From positions 117,517 through 165,503 of the forward strand of contig PLXJ01000050.1 in assembly GCA_003151395.1 (NCBI GenBank): a stretch of 47,987 nucleotides of DNA, written 5' to 3'. Below, piece after piece: positions 26,595 through 34,080 of the stretch (position 1 is the stretch's first letter; each line of letters starts with the position of its first letter). A program made the position numbers and the translations under genes. The stretch comes from Actinomycetota bacterium. GTDB lineage: Bacteria; Actinomycetota; Actinomycetes; Nanopelagicales; Nanopelagicaceae. Below the pieces are notes generated by a model that saw only the letters and a list, made by a program, of their open reading frames with translations, searched no databases and had not been told where the DNA came from.

Positions 26595-27430
26595 TTCGGA
26601 AGTCGATAGCTTTTGCCGGTGGTCTCAATGAGGCCATCGGCAATCAGCGTTTTTAGCGCCCTATCCATTTGTGCGCCGCCCGACCATAACTTTTTCAGTT
26701 CAGTTTCGGACAATTTTTTATTTTCTCTAAGTGCTTGCACCACGATGCCGCGGCATTGGCGATCGGTCCCAATCCAATCTTGAGTTTTGCGCACTACCTC
26801 CAATTTTGGGTAGCCAGCTTTGCGCCAAGCACATTGTGTTTTGAGTGGACAAGAATCACATCGTGGATTCTTCGAGGTGCATACAAGTGCGCCAAACTCC
26901 ATAGTTGCGGCGGCCCACTTTGCACCCTCTTCCGGAATCAACTCGTGACGTAGAGCGCGCTCCAACATCGATGGCGTGGATGTTGGATATTCGACTCCAT
27001 CTATAAATCGGGCAAAGAACCTGCGAATATTGACATCTAAAACCAGCGTTGGTTGCTCAAATGCGAAGGCCGCGATTGCGGCAGCCGTATATTCACCGAC
27101 TCCCGGCAATGAGCGCAATGTTTCAATTGCACGAGGAACTTCATCATCGAAATCACGGGAGATGATCGTCGCCGACTCGTGGAGTCGCAGCGCTCGGCGC
27201 GGGTAACCTAACCGTCCCCACGCCGAGATCACTTCCGATTTTCTGGCAGTTGCGAGATCCGAGGGCTTCGGCCAGAGGGTTAACCACTGCGTCCAAATAG
27301 GAAGGACTCGATTGACGGGGGTCTGTTGCAGCATAAATTCGCTGACCATAACTCCCCAAGGAGTGGAGTTGCGCCATGGAAGATCGCGCTTGTTCTGATC
27401 AAACCAATCTAAAACGATTTGTTGCTTCAC
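26591..27430 (-). CDS. mutY: A/G-specific adenine DNA glycosylase
   Basis: This 279-residue protein starts with GTG. The helix-hairpin-helix LPGVGEYTAAAIAAFAF and the catalytic aspartate in LVLDVNIRRFFARF are present. The N-terminal SEFMLQQTPV carries the MutY catalytic glutamate. The [4Fe-4S] cluster cysteines follow the C-x6-C-x2-C-x5-C pattern in CTSKNPRCDSCPLKTQC. It removes adenine opposite 8-oxoguanine. The NUDIX-like C-terminal domain of longer MutY proteins is missing and replaced by a short winged-helix-like tail, as in several actinobacteria. The start overlaps the radA stop by 1 nt. Confidence 0.93.
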   Translation of the reverse strand: MKQQIVLDWFDQNKRDLPWRNSTPWGVMVSEFMLQQTPVNRVLPIWTQWLTLWPKPSDLATARKSEVISAWGRLGYPRRALRLHESATIISRDFDDEVPRAIETLRSLPGVGEYTAAAIAAFAFEQPTLVLDVNIRRFFARFIDGVEYPTSTPSMLERALRHELIPEEGAKWAAATMEFGALVCTSKNPRCDSCPLKTQCAWRKAGYPKLEVVRKTQDWIGTDRQCRGIVVQALRENKKLSETELKKLWSGGAQMDRALKTLIADGLIETTGKSYRLPN

Positions 27431-28803
27431 TAGCTAATTTTCAGCCGGGCAATCGCTTGTTCGAGTCTAGAAACTTCCATGATTTCAATTCCCGGAATTT
27501 TTAACTCAGATCCCGCTGGAACTATTGCGCGTTTAAAACCTAGGCGAGCAGCCTCCAAGATGCGTTGCTGAACTCCCGTTACTTTACGAATTTCTCCTGC
27601 GAGGCCCACTTCACCCACGGCAACTAAATCTGCGGGGAGTGCGAGCCCTTTAGCTGCGGAGGCAACAGCTAGCGCTACCGCTAAATCAGCCGTGGGTTCT
27701 GAGATTTTCATCCCGCCAACAGTTGCCACGTAAATATCGCGACCAGACAATTTAATTCCAGCCCGGAGTTCCAGCACGGCTAACGTCATCGAGGTACGTG
27801 GATTGTCGAGCCCTGAAGTTACGCGCCGTGCATTTCCAAAATCACGCCCTTCGGCTACTGGGACTCCGACTAGCGCTTGAATTTCTGCGAGCAATGGCCT
27901 GCGACCCTCAAGGGCGACGGTCACGCATGTACCAGGTACAGGTTCTGTGTGCCGGGTGGTAAAGAGTCCCGTCGGGTCTGGAAGCCCGACGATGCCTGCA
28001 TCGGACATATCAAAACAACCGACCTCATCGGCCGCGCCAAATCGGTTCTTGGTGGAACGAATTAAACGCAGTCGAGAATGTTTTTCACCTTCAAAAGTTA
28101 AAACCACATCAACCAAATGTTCCAGGATTCGCGGACCCGCAATGGATCCATCCTTGGTTACGTGCCCGACTAACACCAAAGTTATGTTTCGTTCCTTGGT
28201 GATTCGAATGAGTGCCGCCGCAATTTCACGGACTTGAGTTACTCCACCGGGTGCGCCGTCCACGGTGCTACTAGAAATTGTTTGAATAGAATCGATAATG
28301 AGTAGTTCTGGCTTAACCGAATCAATATGCGAGATAACGGCGCTTAGTTCATTCTCCGCTGCTAACCAGAGTTGCGGATCAATCGCTTGAAGTCGATCAG
28401 CACGGATCCGAATTTGAGAGGTCGATTCTTCTCCACTGATATAGAGCGCACGCATCTCTTTCTTCGCGGATTGTGCCGCGACGGAGAGAAGGAGTGTTGA
28501 CTTTCCTACGCCAGGTTCCCCGGTGAGTAATATTGCTGCCCCAGGAACTAATCCACCTCCGAGGACGCGATCGAGCTCCTCCACGCCACTTGTCCGAGAT
28601 TGAGCGCTTTCAATGTTTACATCGCCAATGGGGAGCGCTACTTGTGACACTCGGCCAGGGACGAGTGATAATTTCTTAGGGGCGGCTATCTCTTCAACAC
28701 TTCCCCACGCTTGGCATTCACCACAACGACCAACCCACTTAGTTGAACTCCAACCACATTCACTGCAGCGAAATGGGTCTTTTGTAGGCGCTTTAGCCAT
28801 CAT
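27430..28803 (-). CDS. radA: DNA repair protein RadA (Sms)
   Basis: This 457-residue protein has an N-terminal zinc finger, CSECGWSSTKWVGRCGECQAWG. A RecA-like core follows, with Walker A GEPGVGKST, Walker B ELLIIDSIQ and the RadA-specific KNRFG motif. A Lon-protease-like C-terminal domain completes it. It is a DnaB-like helicase that aids branch migration in recombination. Two adjacent ATGs (28803 and 28800) are possible starts. mutY follows directly; disA, often between or next to these genes in actinobacteria, is not present here. Confidence 0.95.
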   Translation of the reverse strand: MMAKAPTKDPFRCSECGWSSTKWVGRCGECQAWGSVEEIAAPKKLSLVPGRVSQVALPIGDVNIESAQSRTSGVEELDRVLGGGLVPGAAILLTGEPGVGKSTLLLSVAAQSAKKEMRALYISGEESTSQIRIRADRLQAIDPQLWLAAENELSAVISHIDSVKPELLIIDSIQTISSSTVDGAPGGVTQVREIAAALIRITKERNITLVLVGHVTKDGSIAGPRILEHLVDVVLTFEGEKHSRLRLIRSTKNRFGAADEVGCFDMSDAGIVGLPDPTGLFTTRHTEPVPGTCVTVALEGRRPLLAEIQALVGVPVAEGRDFGNARRVTSGLDNPRTSMTLAVLELRAGIKLSGRDIYVATVGGMKISEPTADLAVALAVASAAKGLALPADLVAVGEVGLAGEIRKVTGVQQRILEAARLGFKRAIVPAGSELKIPGIEIMEVSRLEQAIARLKIS

Positions 28804-28806
28804 CTT

Positions 28807-29625
28807 TTACTTTTGAGCGCCAAGAGTTGCCGGATGGATGATAAAGAGCGGCAATTCGCGTTTCTTGGTCTGTTTAGCAAGGAGCGCGATTGCCTCAATC
28901 CGAGCATCGCAGAATTTCTTGAGTTCGGCGTATCCCGCAGCACCCATAAGTGCTATCAGTTCGTGGCTATTTGAGATGTAGACAGGATCACGACCCACGT
29001 GAGCTTCGGTATTTGCAGTGCAGTACCAAGAAAATTCCGCTCCGCCATCACCCCAAGCCAATCGTTCGTACTCTCCAATAACTGTTACCGAAATTTCTTG
29101 CTCACCCAATTCTCGGGTTTCGAAGGAGCGGCGAATAGGTAGTTGCCAACAAACATCGGGTTTGGTCTCAACGAAATGGATTCCTTCTTTTTGCGCGAGG
29201 TGATGAAGCACGCATCCGAAACTTCCGGTGAATCCCTCCGCCTCGTGACCTTTGCGATTGAGGAAGATACAAGAGTCCTCGACTTTGCGGGTCTTACGAT
29301 CACCATCTAGTCCAACCTCCGAAATCCGTAAAGCACCTTTGGATTTTTTGGGTTGGGCTTGCGCGAAGTATTGCCACATTTCAGGAGTTAGCCGCCCAGC
29401 AACTTGAAGTGTTCGAGCTTCGTCTTGCTCATCTGAGTAGTAGGCGCCATCGGAGCAACAACCGGCATCCGGCTTATCTGCATCAATTCCACAGCATCCT
29501 GCGCCGTATATACATTGCCAATATGAAGTCAGCCAAGTGAGGTCGCATCTGAAGATTTCTTCAGGCTTTGCTGGGTCTGGGAACTCAACAAAATCACGCG
29601 CAAACCCATCTTTAACTTCTGGCAT
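28807..29625 (-). CDS. Cysteine-rich YkgJ-like putative metal-binding protein
   Basis: From the ATG at 29625 the protein has 272 residues. A longer ORF start at 29880 would run through divergent proC and is rejected. Cysteines cluster near the N-terminus (FRCDLTWLTSYWQCIYGAGCCGI, DAGCCSDGA). They recur in DSCIFLNRKG, GSFGCVLHH and KPDVCWQLP, the arrangement of YkgJ/CxxCxxCC-type proteins proposed to chelate zinc or iron. It has no membrane segment. It is cotranscribed with radA (3 nt gap). A biochemical function is not known for such proteins. Confidence 0.7.
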   Translation of the reverse strand: MPEVKDGFARDFVEFPDPAKPEEIFRCDLTWLTSYWQCIYGAGCCGIDADKPDAGCCSDGAYYSDEQDEARTLQVAGRLTPEMWQYFAQAQPKKSKGALRISEVGLDGDRKTRKVEDSCIFLNRKGHEAEGFTGSFGCVLHHLAQKEGIHFVETKPDVCWQLPIRRSFETRELGEQEISVTVIGEYERLAWGDGGAEFSWYCTANTEAHVGRDPVYISNSHELIALMGAAGYAELKKFCDARIEAIALLAKQTKKRELPLFIIHPATLGAQK

Positions 29626-29633
29626 AGTGCGAG

Positions 29634-29639
29634 AGCCTA
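29634..29639 (-). promoter_or_regulatory. Putative leaderless -10 element (TAGGCT) of the YkgJ-like gene
   Basis: On the minus strand TAGGCT ends 8 nt before the ATG at 29625. It sits back to back with the proC element, only 7 nt apart. Confidence 0.5.
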
Positions 29640-29646
29640 CATTGGC

Positions 29647-29652
29647 TAGGCT
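29647..29652 (+). promoter_or_regulatory. Putative leaderless -10 element (TAGGCT) of proC
   Basis: TAGGCT ends 7 nt before the GTG at 29660. There is no ribosome site in the intervening ATCTACT, which strongly favours leaderless initiation. Confidence 0.55.
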
Positions 29653-29659
29653 ATCTACT

Positions 29660-30472
29660 GTGAGTGAGATCAACATCAAAACTTCCCAGGTCGGACTTAT
29701 CGGAGTCGGCAATATGGGTGAAGCGCTATTGGTCGCCTTGCTTAAAGCCGGTGCCGACCCAGCTGCGATCAAGTTCGCGGTCCGCCGCGAAGAGCGAAGC
29801 GCAGAACTTGCGACGCGGTATGCCATAACTCCGGCCAGCATTTCTGAGATGGCGCAGACAAGTGATGTATTGATGATCATCGTAAAACCTCAAGATTTAA
29901 CGTTGATCATGGAGGAAGTGCAGCCGCATCTGAAACCGGGGGCTCTTGTAATCTCATTTCTTGCCGGTAAAAAAATTGCAACCTTGTCTGTAGGTCTTGG
30001 GAGCGACGCCATTGCACGTGTCATGCCAAATACACCCACGCTCTTAGGCGTCGGAATGTCCATCGTCTCTTATGGGCCTGGGGTAGATCCGGCACAGCGG
30101 CAATATGTCTCTCAATTTTTACAAGCCGCTGGCAAGAGCGTTGAAATAGATGAGGGTTTGCAAGATGCCGCGGCTGCTACAAGCGGGTCTGGGCCTGCAT
30201 ACTTCTTTGCCTTTGTTGAGGCTATGGTCAATGGAGCCCTCGATATGGGGATCGACCACGAGACCGCGACGCAATTAGTAGTCCAGACCATCGTAGGGGC
30301 CGCGAAGTTGCTGGATGAATCAGGGAAGAGCGCTACAACTTTGCGAGAAAATGTAACGAGCCCAAAGGGAATGACCTATGAGGGTTTAAAGGTTTTTTCG
30401 GACGGTGATCTGAACGGACTAGTAGTTCGCGCGATGAACGCAGCAGCGGAGCGTTCTCGGGGAATGGCGTGA
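29660..30472 (+). CDS. proC: Pyrroline-5-carboxylate reductase
   Basis: From the GTG at 29660 the protein has 270 residues. The upstream extension to 29537 lies in the divergent gene and is rejected. The Rossmann motif is VGLIGVGNMGEALLVAL. RVMPNTPTLLGVGMS and the C-terminal signature ATSGSGPAYFFAFVEAMVNGALDMG with LRENVTSPKGMT complete the family pattern. It makes proline from pyrroline-5-carboxylate with NAD(P)H. The stop overlaps the start of the next gene by 4 nt (GTGA). Confidence 0.95.
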   Translation: MSEINIKTSQVGLIGVGNMGEALLVALLKAGADPAAIKFAVRREERSAELATRYAITPASISEMAQTSDVLMIIVKPQDLTLIMEEVQPHLKPGALVISFLAGKKIATLSVGLGSDAIARVMPNTPTLLGVGMSIVSYGPGVDPAQRQYVSQFLQAAGKSVEIDEGLQDAAAATSGSGPAYFFAFVEAMVNGALDMGIDHETATQLVVQTIVGAAKLLDESGKSATTLRENVTSPKGMTYEGLKVFSDGDLNGLVVRAMNAAAERSRGMA

Positions 30473-31362
30473 GGAGAAGTTTCCTTTTTGTTACGGCGCT
30501 CGTCATGGCTGTAGCGACTCCAGCGCTTGCGGCAACTAAAATCCCCGCCGCTCAGTTAAAGCTGATCCCTTTAGCTCCAACGGTTGCAACAAATTTTTCT
30601 GCTGGCGATGAAGTCCAGCAGGTTATAACTACAAGCGGCGCTCTATTGCTGGTAGGTACAGTGGAAACGACAACTTCAAATTTAATTACGGCGCCTTCTC
30701 TGGGAAGTAGCGATGGTTTCATCGTTGCACTTGATGCACGTGGGGCGCACCTTTGGGATCTCAGGTTGGGAACTGTCAGTGATGACGTTGCCACCGCGGA
30801 GTATGTCGATGTGGCCGGAAATATTTGGATCGCGGGTTCAACAGCCGTTTCAGCAACCTCTCCTGCTCCAGGCCTAAATCAAATTACCATTTGGGAAGTT
30901 AGTTCGAGTGGGGTGCTTGAGAATACTTACTCCAGGAGTGTGACGGATATTGATATCCCCAATTCGATATCGCAAAAAGGTGCCAATCTCGTGATCGCTG
31001 GCAATTCAAGCAAAGTTGGTTTTCCCACATTTACTCTTACTGTAAGTCCAACGGGAAATATTAGCGCTCCCAAAAATAGTAGCGTCGCACCCGCTACCTC
31101 CCCAGGATTATTAACGGTGTCAAGCGCCGCATATATTTGGCAGAATTTCGTGACTAGTCAAGTTATCAAAGGAGTAGTAGGTATTCCATCCCATCAAGCC
31201 ACAACAGTCCTCATTGATAGTTCATTAAAAGCTCGAACGCTCAAATCTGTCTTTTCGATTCAAGGAACACCGCTATCTCTCAAATATCAATCTGGCATTG
31301 GAGTTGTCGCACTGACTCAAGGCTCCGGAACGTACTATTTAACGATTGTGCATACAAAATAA
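30469..31362 (+). CDS. Secreted beta-propeller-like protein, unknown function
   Basis: This 297-residue protein starts with GTG overlapping the proC stop. A signal peptide (cleavage near PALAA, about residue 21) leads into beta-rich sequence. Motifs such as SSDGFIVALDARGAHLWDLRLG and EYVDVAGNIWIAGST resemble blades of SBBP or PQQ-type propellers. No catalytic residues are evident. Cotranscription with proC looks like simple packing, not shared function. Confidence 0.68.
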   Translation: MRRSFLFVTALVMAVATPALAATKIPAAQLKLIPLAPTVATNFSAGDEVQQVITTSGALLLVGTVETTTSNLITAPSLGSSDGFIVALDARGAHLWDLRLGTVSDDVATAEYVDVAGNIWIAGSTAVSATSPAPGLNQITIWEVSSSGVLENTYSRSVTDIDIPNSISQKGANLVIAGNSSKVGFPTFTLTVSPTGNISAPKNSSVAPATSPGLLTVSSAAYIWQNFVTSQVIKGVVGIPSHQATTVLIDSSLKARTLKSVFSIQGTPLSLKYQSGIGVVALTQGSGTYYLTIVHTK

Positions 31363-31385
31363 CCAAGTGCTTCCCGTGCTTGGTT
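31361..31385. terminator. Bidirectional terminator hairpin between convergent genes
   Basis: AACCAAG (31361-31367) and CTTGGTT (31379-31385) form a stem, extendable by G-T and C-G pairs around the loop TTCCC. On the minus strand the stem is followed by ATTTTGT, giving a short U-run. The hairpin includes parts of the stop codons of both flanking genes. Confidence 0.55.
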
Positions 31386-33792
31386 AAACGGCTTTGAAAA
31401 GTTGTAACTTTCCACCGACTCCGACGAGTGCATATCGAATCTTATTGACGGTTATCCAAGCAGCGCCCAGCGTATTGGCTAAACTCGATGTCGTAACCAG
31501 CGCGACCGTTTGATCCGCGTTATTGATGGCGCATAAACGATTCTGACAGTTAAAGAGTGAGTGACTTCCATCTGTACTCAGTGGCGCACTTGGAGTTCCA
31601 TAAATGTCGGTACTAGCTGAAATTACTGGTCCATTTTTGGTGATATCCATTAAACGTAGTTGATTAGGGTCTGGAACAGAAGCGCCGCTGGCGGCCATCC
31701 ACACTCCGCTCACATCTCGCCCAACGAGCGCTAGGGCAACGTCGTAGCCCGCTACGGCGATGTCTCCTCCATATGTGTCGAGAGCGGAGTACTGCCAATC
31801 CTCTGGATATGCGCTGGCGCGGGTTGCAAGCCGCACCTCGCCTTGAAGAGGGTGAAGATCACCTCCACCTATTATTTGAAGGACAGAGTCATAGAGAACA
31901 TAAACGGAACGCCCAACATTGAGCGCTTTGAGATGAAAACCCACGTCCCCAGTGGTGCGGCCATTCAGCGTCGCATCACCATCAACTACTTGGTATTCCC
32001 ACTTCCCAATAGAAGTACCCAGTTGGACTGCGGCCAAGACAATTCCTTCACTCTGATCGCGATAAAAGATTTGAACCCCGTCGACGGTATCCACGCAGGC
32101 GTTAGCTCCGCTCACATCACTGGCAGTTCGTACTCGATTTACATCGTTGTACTTGATAATACTTGCCCCGTTGCCATCAACTACCGAGTACTTCCACGTT
32201 TTGCCATCATAGCCGGCGTATCGCAATTGCTTGTTGGTGAGGTCAGCGTAAACAACATCTAATCGTTGGCTCTTTCCCACCGCTGAGGTGCAGACCGACA
32301 CGTAGCCAGACACATTATCTGTCGTCCGACCACCCTTTGCGGAATTACCATCAACGACGCTTAAAACCCAACCCTTACCATTCCACGTCGCTAGTTTGAG
32401 ATCGCCACTCTTACTGTCCGTGTAGACGACAGTTGGAGCACCGCGATAAGTTGTATTAGCAAGATATTTCGCATCCGAAGTCGGATCCAGAACTGAGGAT
32501 TTCCAAGGTGCCTGGGGGAAAATCGCGTTGCTGTTCTGCGCGGGAGAGACGCCTAACGGATTGCTTGCCGTAACCGAAAAGGAATAGTGCGAACCATTCT
32601 TTAAACCCGTGATGGTCACCGGACTTGTTGTAGTCTGAACAACAACGCCAGTCTCGTTAACTGTAACTGCATAAGATGTAACCTGCGAAGTTCGCGCATT
32701 ATCTGGAGGATCAAAAGTTACGAACGCTGATTTATTACCCACAATGGCAAAAACATTGCGTGGTGCATTTGGAATTCCAACCGGAATACCAGCAGGTGGC
32801 TTGATTCTCATGTCGGCTAGCATTCCGAGGACGATGGAGCCCGGAGTATGGAACACAGCACCGCCGGGCCATGCCGGTGTCATGAGGGCGTTGTCTCCGC
32901 TATTTTGGTAGGTATTCTCATCAAGGTGACTAACCGATGATCCGGGTTCATAATTGACGGGAGTGTATAAAACTGGCTTGACTCCGCCATTGGCGGTAAT
33001 ACCATTTTTACCAGACCAGACCAGTGGACTTCGAAGTGCGATGCCTAGCGAAGTTGATGGTGAGGCAATATCCATCAATCGTCCACCATCAGGAGTTTGG
33101 GTATAGGCATCAAATGGAGTTGGCTGATCAATGCTGCCGTACCCTGAAAATGTATCGAATGAGTCGTTGGATAGAAAGCCCAATCCATGTGCGACCTCAT
33201 GCAAGATGATGGACTCGAGATCGTATTCATTAGAGGGACAGTTCCCGTCGACCCCGAGGTAAAATGCGTTGGCAAAAATCGAATTTATGTTGATCGAGAC
33301 TTCGGGACTTGTTGGATCCAAATCTTTACCGGCAATTGCATTTGCCATAGCAGAGGAGTACCAGAGAGTTGAATCTGGGGCTCCAGCAAAATTATGGAAG
33401 AAACTTACGGGGGAGGCCGAGGCTAAGATTCCTGACGTACCTTCTGGCACGAAATTTGCTACTACGTTTACCGGAACACTGGAACTCCAGTTATCTGACC
33501 AAGTATCTATAGCCGCCTGAACCGCGATCTGCTCGCCGATAGGGACATTGACATAAGTAATCTTGAAATTACTCAGAACATTAACGTGTTTGCCTTGTGG
33601 AGTAGTTGTTGATGCTTTCACGTGTGGTGCTGCGACTGCGCCAACTCCTGAGGCGGATGCACGATAAATATTTACCCAGGGTGCAGGTACTTTTTCAATG
33701 GTGAGTGCGTGAGACGGCGCTACTCCAATAAGCAGGCTCATCGTCAAAGAGAGCGCCGCGAACGAGGTTTTGAATAAAACTTGGGCGCGCAT
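31384..33792 (-). CDS. Large secreted metzincin-like metalloprotease with FN3 and propeller-like repeats
   Basis: From the ATG at 33792 the protein has 802 residues. A signal peptide comes first (cleavage near SHA, about residue 29). The protease region contains HEVAHGLGF (H198, E199, H202) and, further on, SVSHLDENTYQNSGDNALMTP (H289, M304). The third zinc-ligand position of the classical HExxHxxGxxH pattern is Ser208, so H289 is a likely distal ligand with M304 as Met-turn, as in leishmanolysin-type enzymes (inference). A fibronectin type III domain is at about 341-425. The C-terminal half has repeats of the WxYSVVDGN type, probably a beta-propeller. Its substrate is unknown. Confidence 0.75.
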   Translation of the reverse strand: MRAQVLFKTSFAALSLTMSLLIGVAPSHALTIEKVPAPWVNIYRASASGVGAVAAPHVKASTTTPQGKHVNVLSNFKITYVNVPIGEQIAVQAAIDTWSDNWSSSVPVNVVANFVPEGTSGILASASPVSFFHNFAGAPDSTLWYSSAMANAIAGKDLDPTSPEVSININSIFANAFYLGVDGNCPSNEYDLESIILHEVAHGLGFLSNDSFDTFSGYGSIDQPTPFDAYTQTPDGGRLMDIASPSTSLGIALRSPLVWSGKNGITANGGVKPVLYTPVNYEPGSSVSHLDENTYQNSGDNALMTPAWPGGAVFHTPGSIVLGMLADMRIKPPAGIPVGIPNAPRNVFAIVGNKSAFVTFDPPDNARTSQVTSYAVTVNETGVVVQTTTSPVTITGLKNGSHYSFSVTASNPLGVSPAQNSNAIFPQAPWKSSVLDPTSDAKYLANTTYRGAPTVVYTDSKSGDLKLATWNGKGWVLSVVDGNSAKGGRTTDNVSGYVSVCTSAVGKSQRLDVVYADLTNKQLRYAGYDGKTWKYSVVDGNGASIIKYNDVNRVRTASDVSGANACVDTVDGVQIFYRDQSEGIVLAAVQLGTSIGKWEYQVVDGDATLNGRTTGDVGFHLKALNVGRSVYVLYDSVLQIIGGGDLHPLQGEVRLATRASAYPEDWQYSALDTYGGDIAVAGYDVALALVGRDVSGVWMAASGASVPDPNQLRLMDITKNGPVISASTDIYGTPSAPLSTDGSHSLFNCQNRLCAINNADQTVALVTTSSLANTLGAAWITVNKIRYALVGVGGKLQLFKAV

Positions 33793-33800
33793 GGTGAAAA

Positions 33801-33806
33801 ATCCTA
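33801..33806 (-). promoter_or_regulatory. Putative leaderless -10 element (TAGGAT) of the metzincin-like gene
   Basis: On the minus strand TAGGAT ends 8 nt before the ATG at 33792. It supports the shorter start over in-frame upstream codons to 33867. Confidence 0.45.
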
Positions 33807-33807
33807 G

Positions 33808-33820
33808 TCCTCTGAGAGGA
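33808..33820. repeat. Perfect 13-bp dyad TCCTCT-G-AGAGGA between divergent genes
   Basis: Six-base arms flank a single G. The right arm (AGAGGA) is also the ribosome site for the glutaredoxin-like gene at 33829, so the dyad may be an operator or may mask that site. Confidence 0.5.
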
Positions 33821-33828
33821 TAGATACC

Positions 33829-34071
33829 ATGCGCCAAGTTCAGATTTACAGCCGTCATAATTGCCATCTCTGTGAAATTGCTTTGAATACCTTAAAAAGT
33901 TTGCAGAACGAGATGGAATTTGGTATCCAGGAGATTTTTATTGATGGCGATTCCGAGTTAGAGAATAAATATGGTGAACACGTTCCGGTTATTCAGATAG
34001 ATCATGTGCAGCATGATTTCTTTCGAGTGGATCCTGTTCGATTTCGTAAAGCACTTAACGCTGCTCAGTAA
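33829..34071 (+). CDS. Glutaredoxin-like thiol protein (DUF836)
   Basis: This 80-residue protein has the dithiol CHLC near the N-terminus (YSRHNCHLCEIAL) and a cis-proline region HVPVIQID. This is the glutaredoxin/thioredoxin fold of the DUF836 family. It is probably a cytoplasmic disulfide reductase or a redox partner, with an unknown target. It starts with ATG behind GAGAGGA and lies alone between the metzincin-like gene (divergent) and the XPB-like gene (convergent, 9 nt gap). Confidence 0.85.
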   Translation: MRQVQIYSRHNCHLCEIALNTLKSLQNEMEFGIQEIFIDGDSELENKYGEHVPVIQIDHVQHDFFRVDPVRFRKALNAAQ

Positions 34072-34080
34072 GTGGCTCGA

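Noticed and set aside
29537-29659. Extended proC N-terminus
   Set aside because: The extension lies antisense to the YkgJ-like gene start and is not similar to ProC; GTG 29660 has a promoter-like element and fits the family start.
29626-29880. Extended N-terminus of the YkgJ-like protein
   Set aside because: The 85 extra residues lie opposite proC, and the family-like sequence begins after the ATG at 29625.
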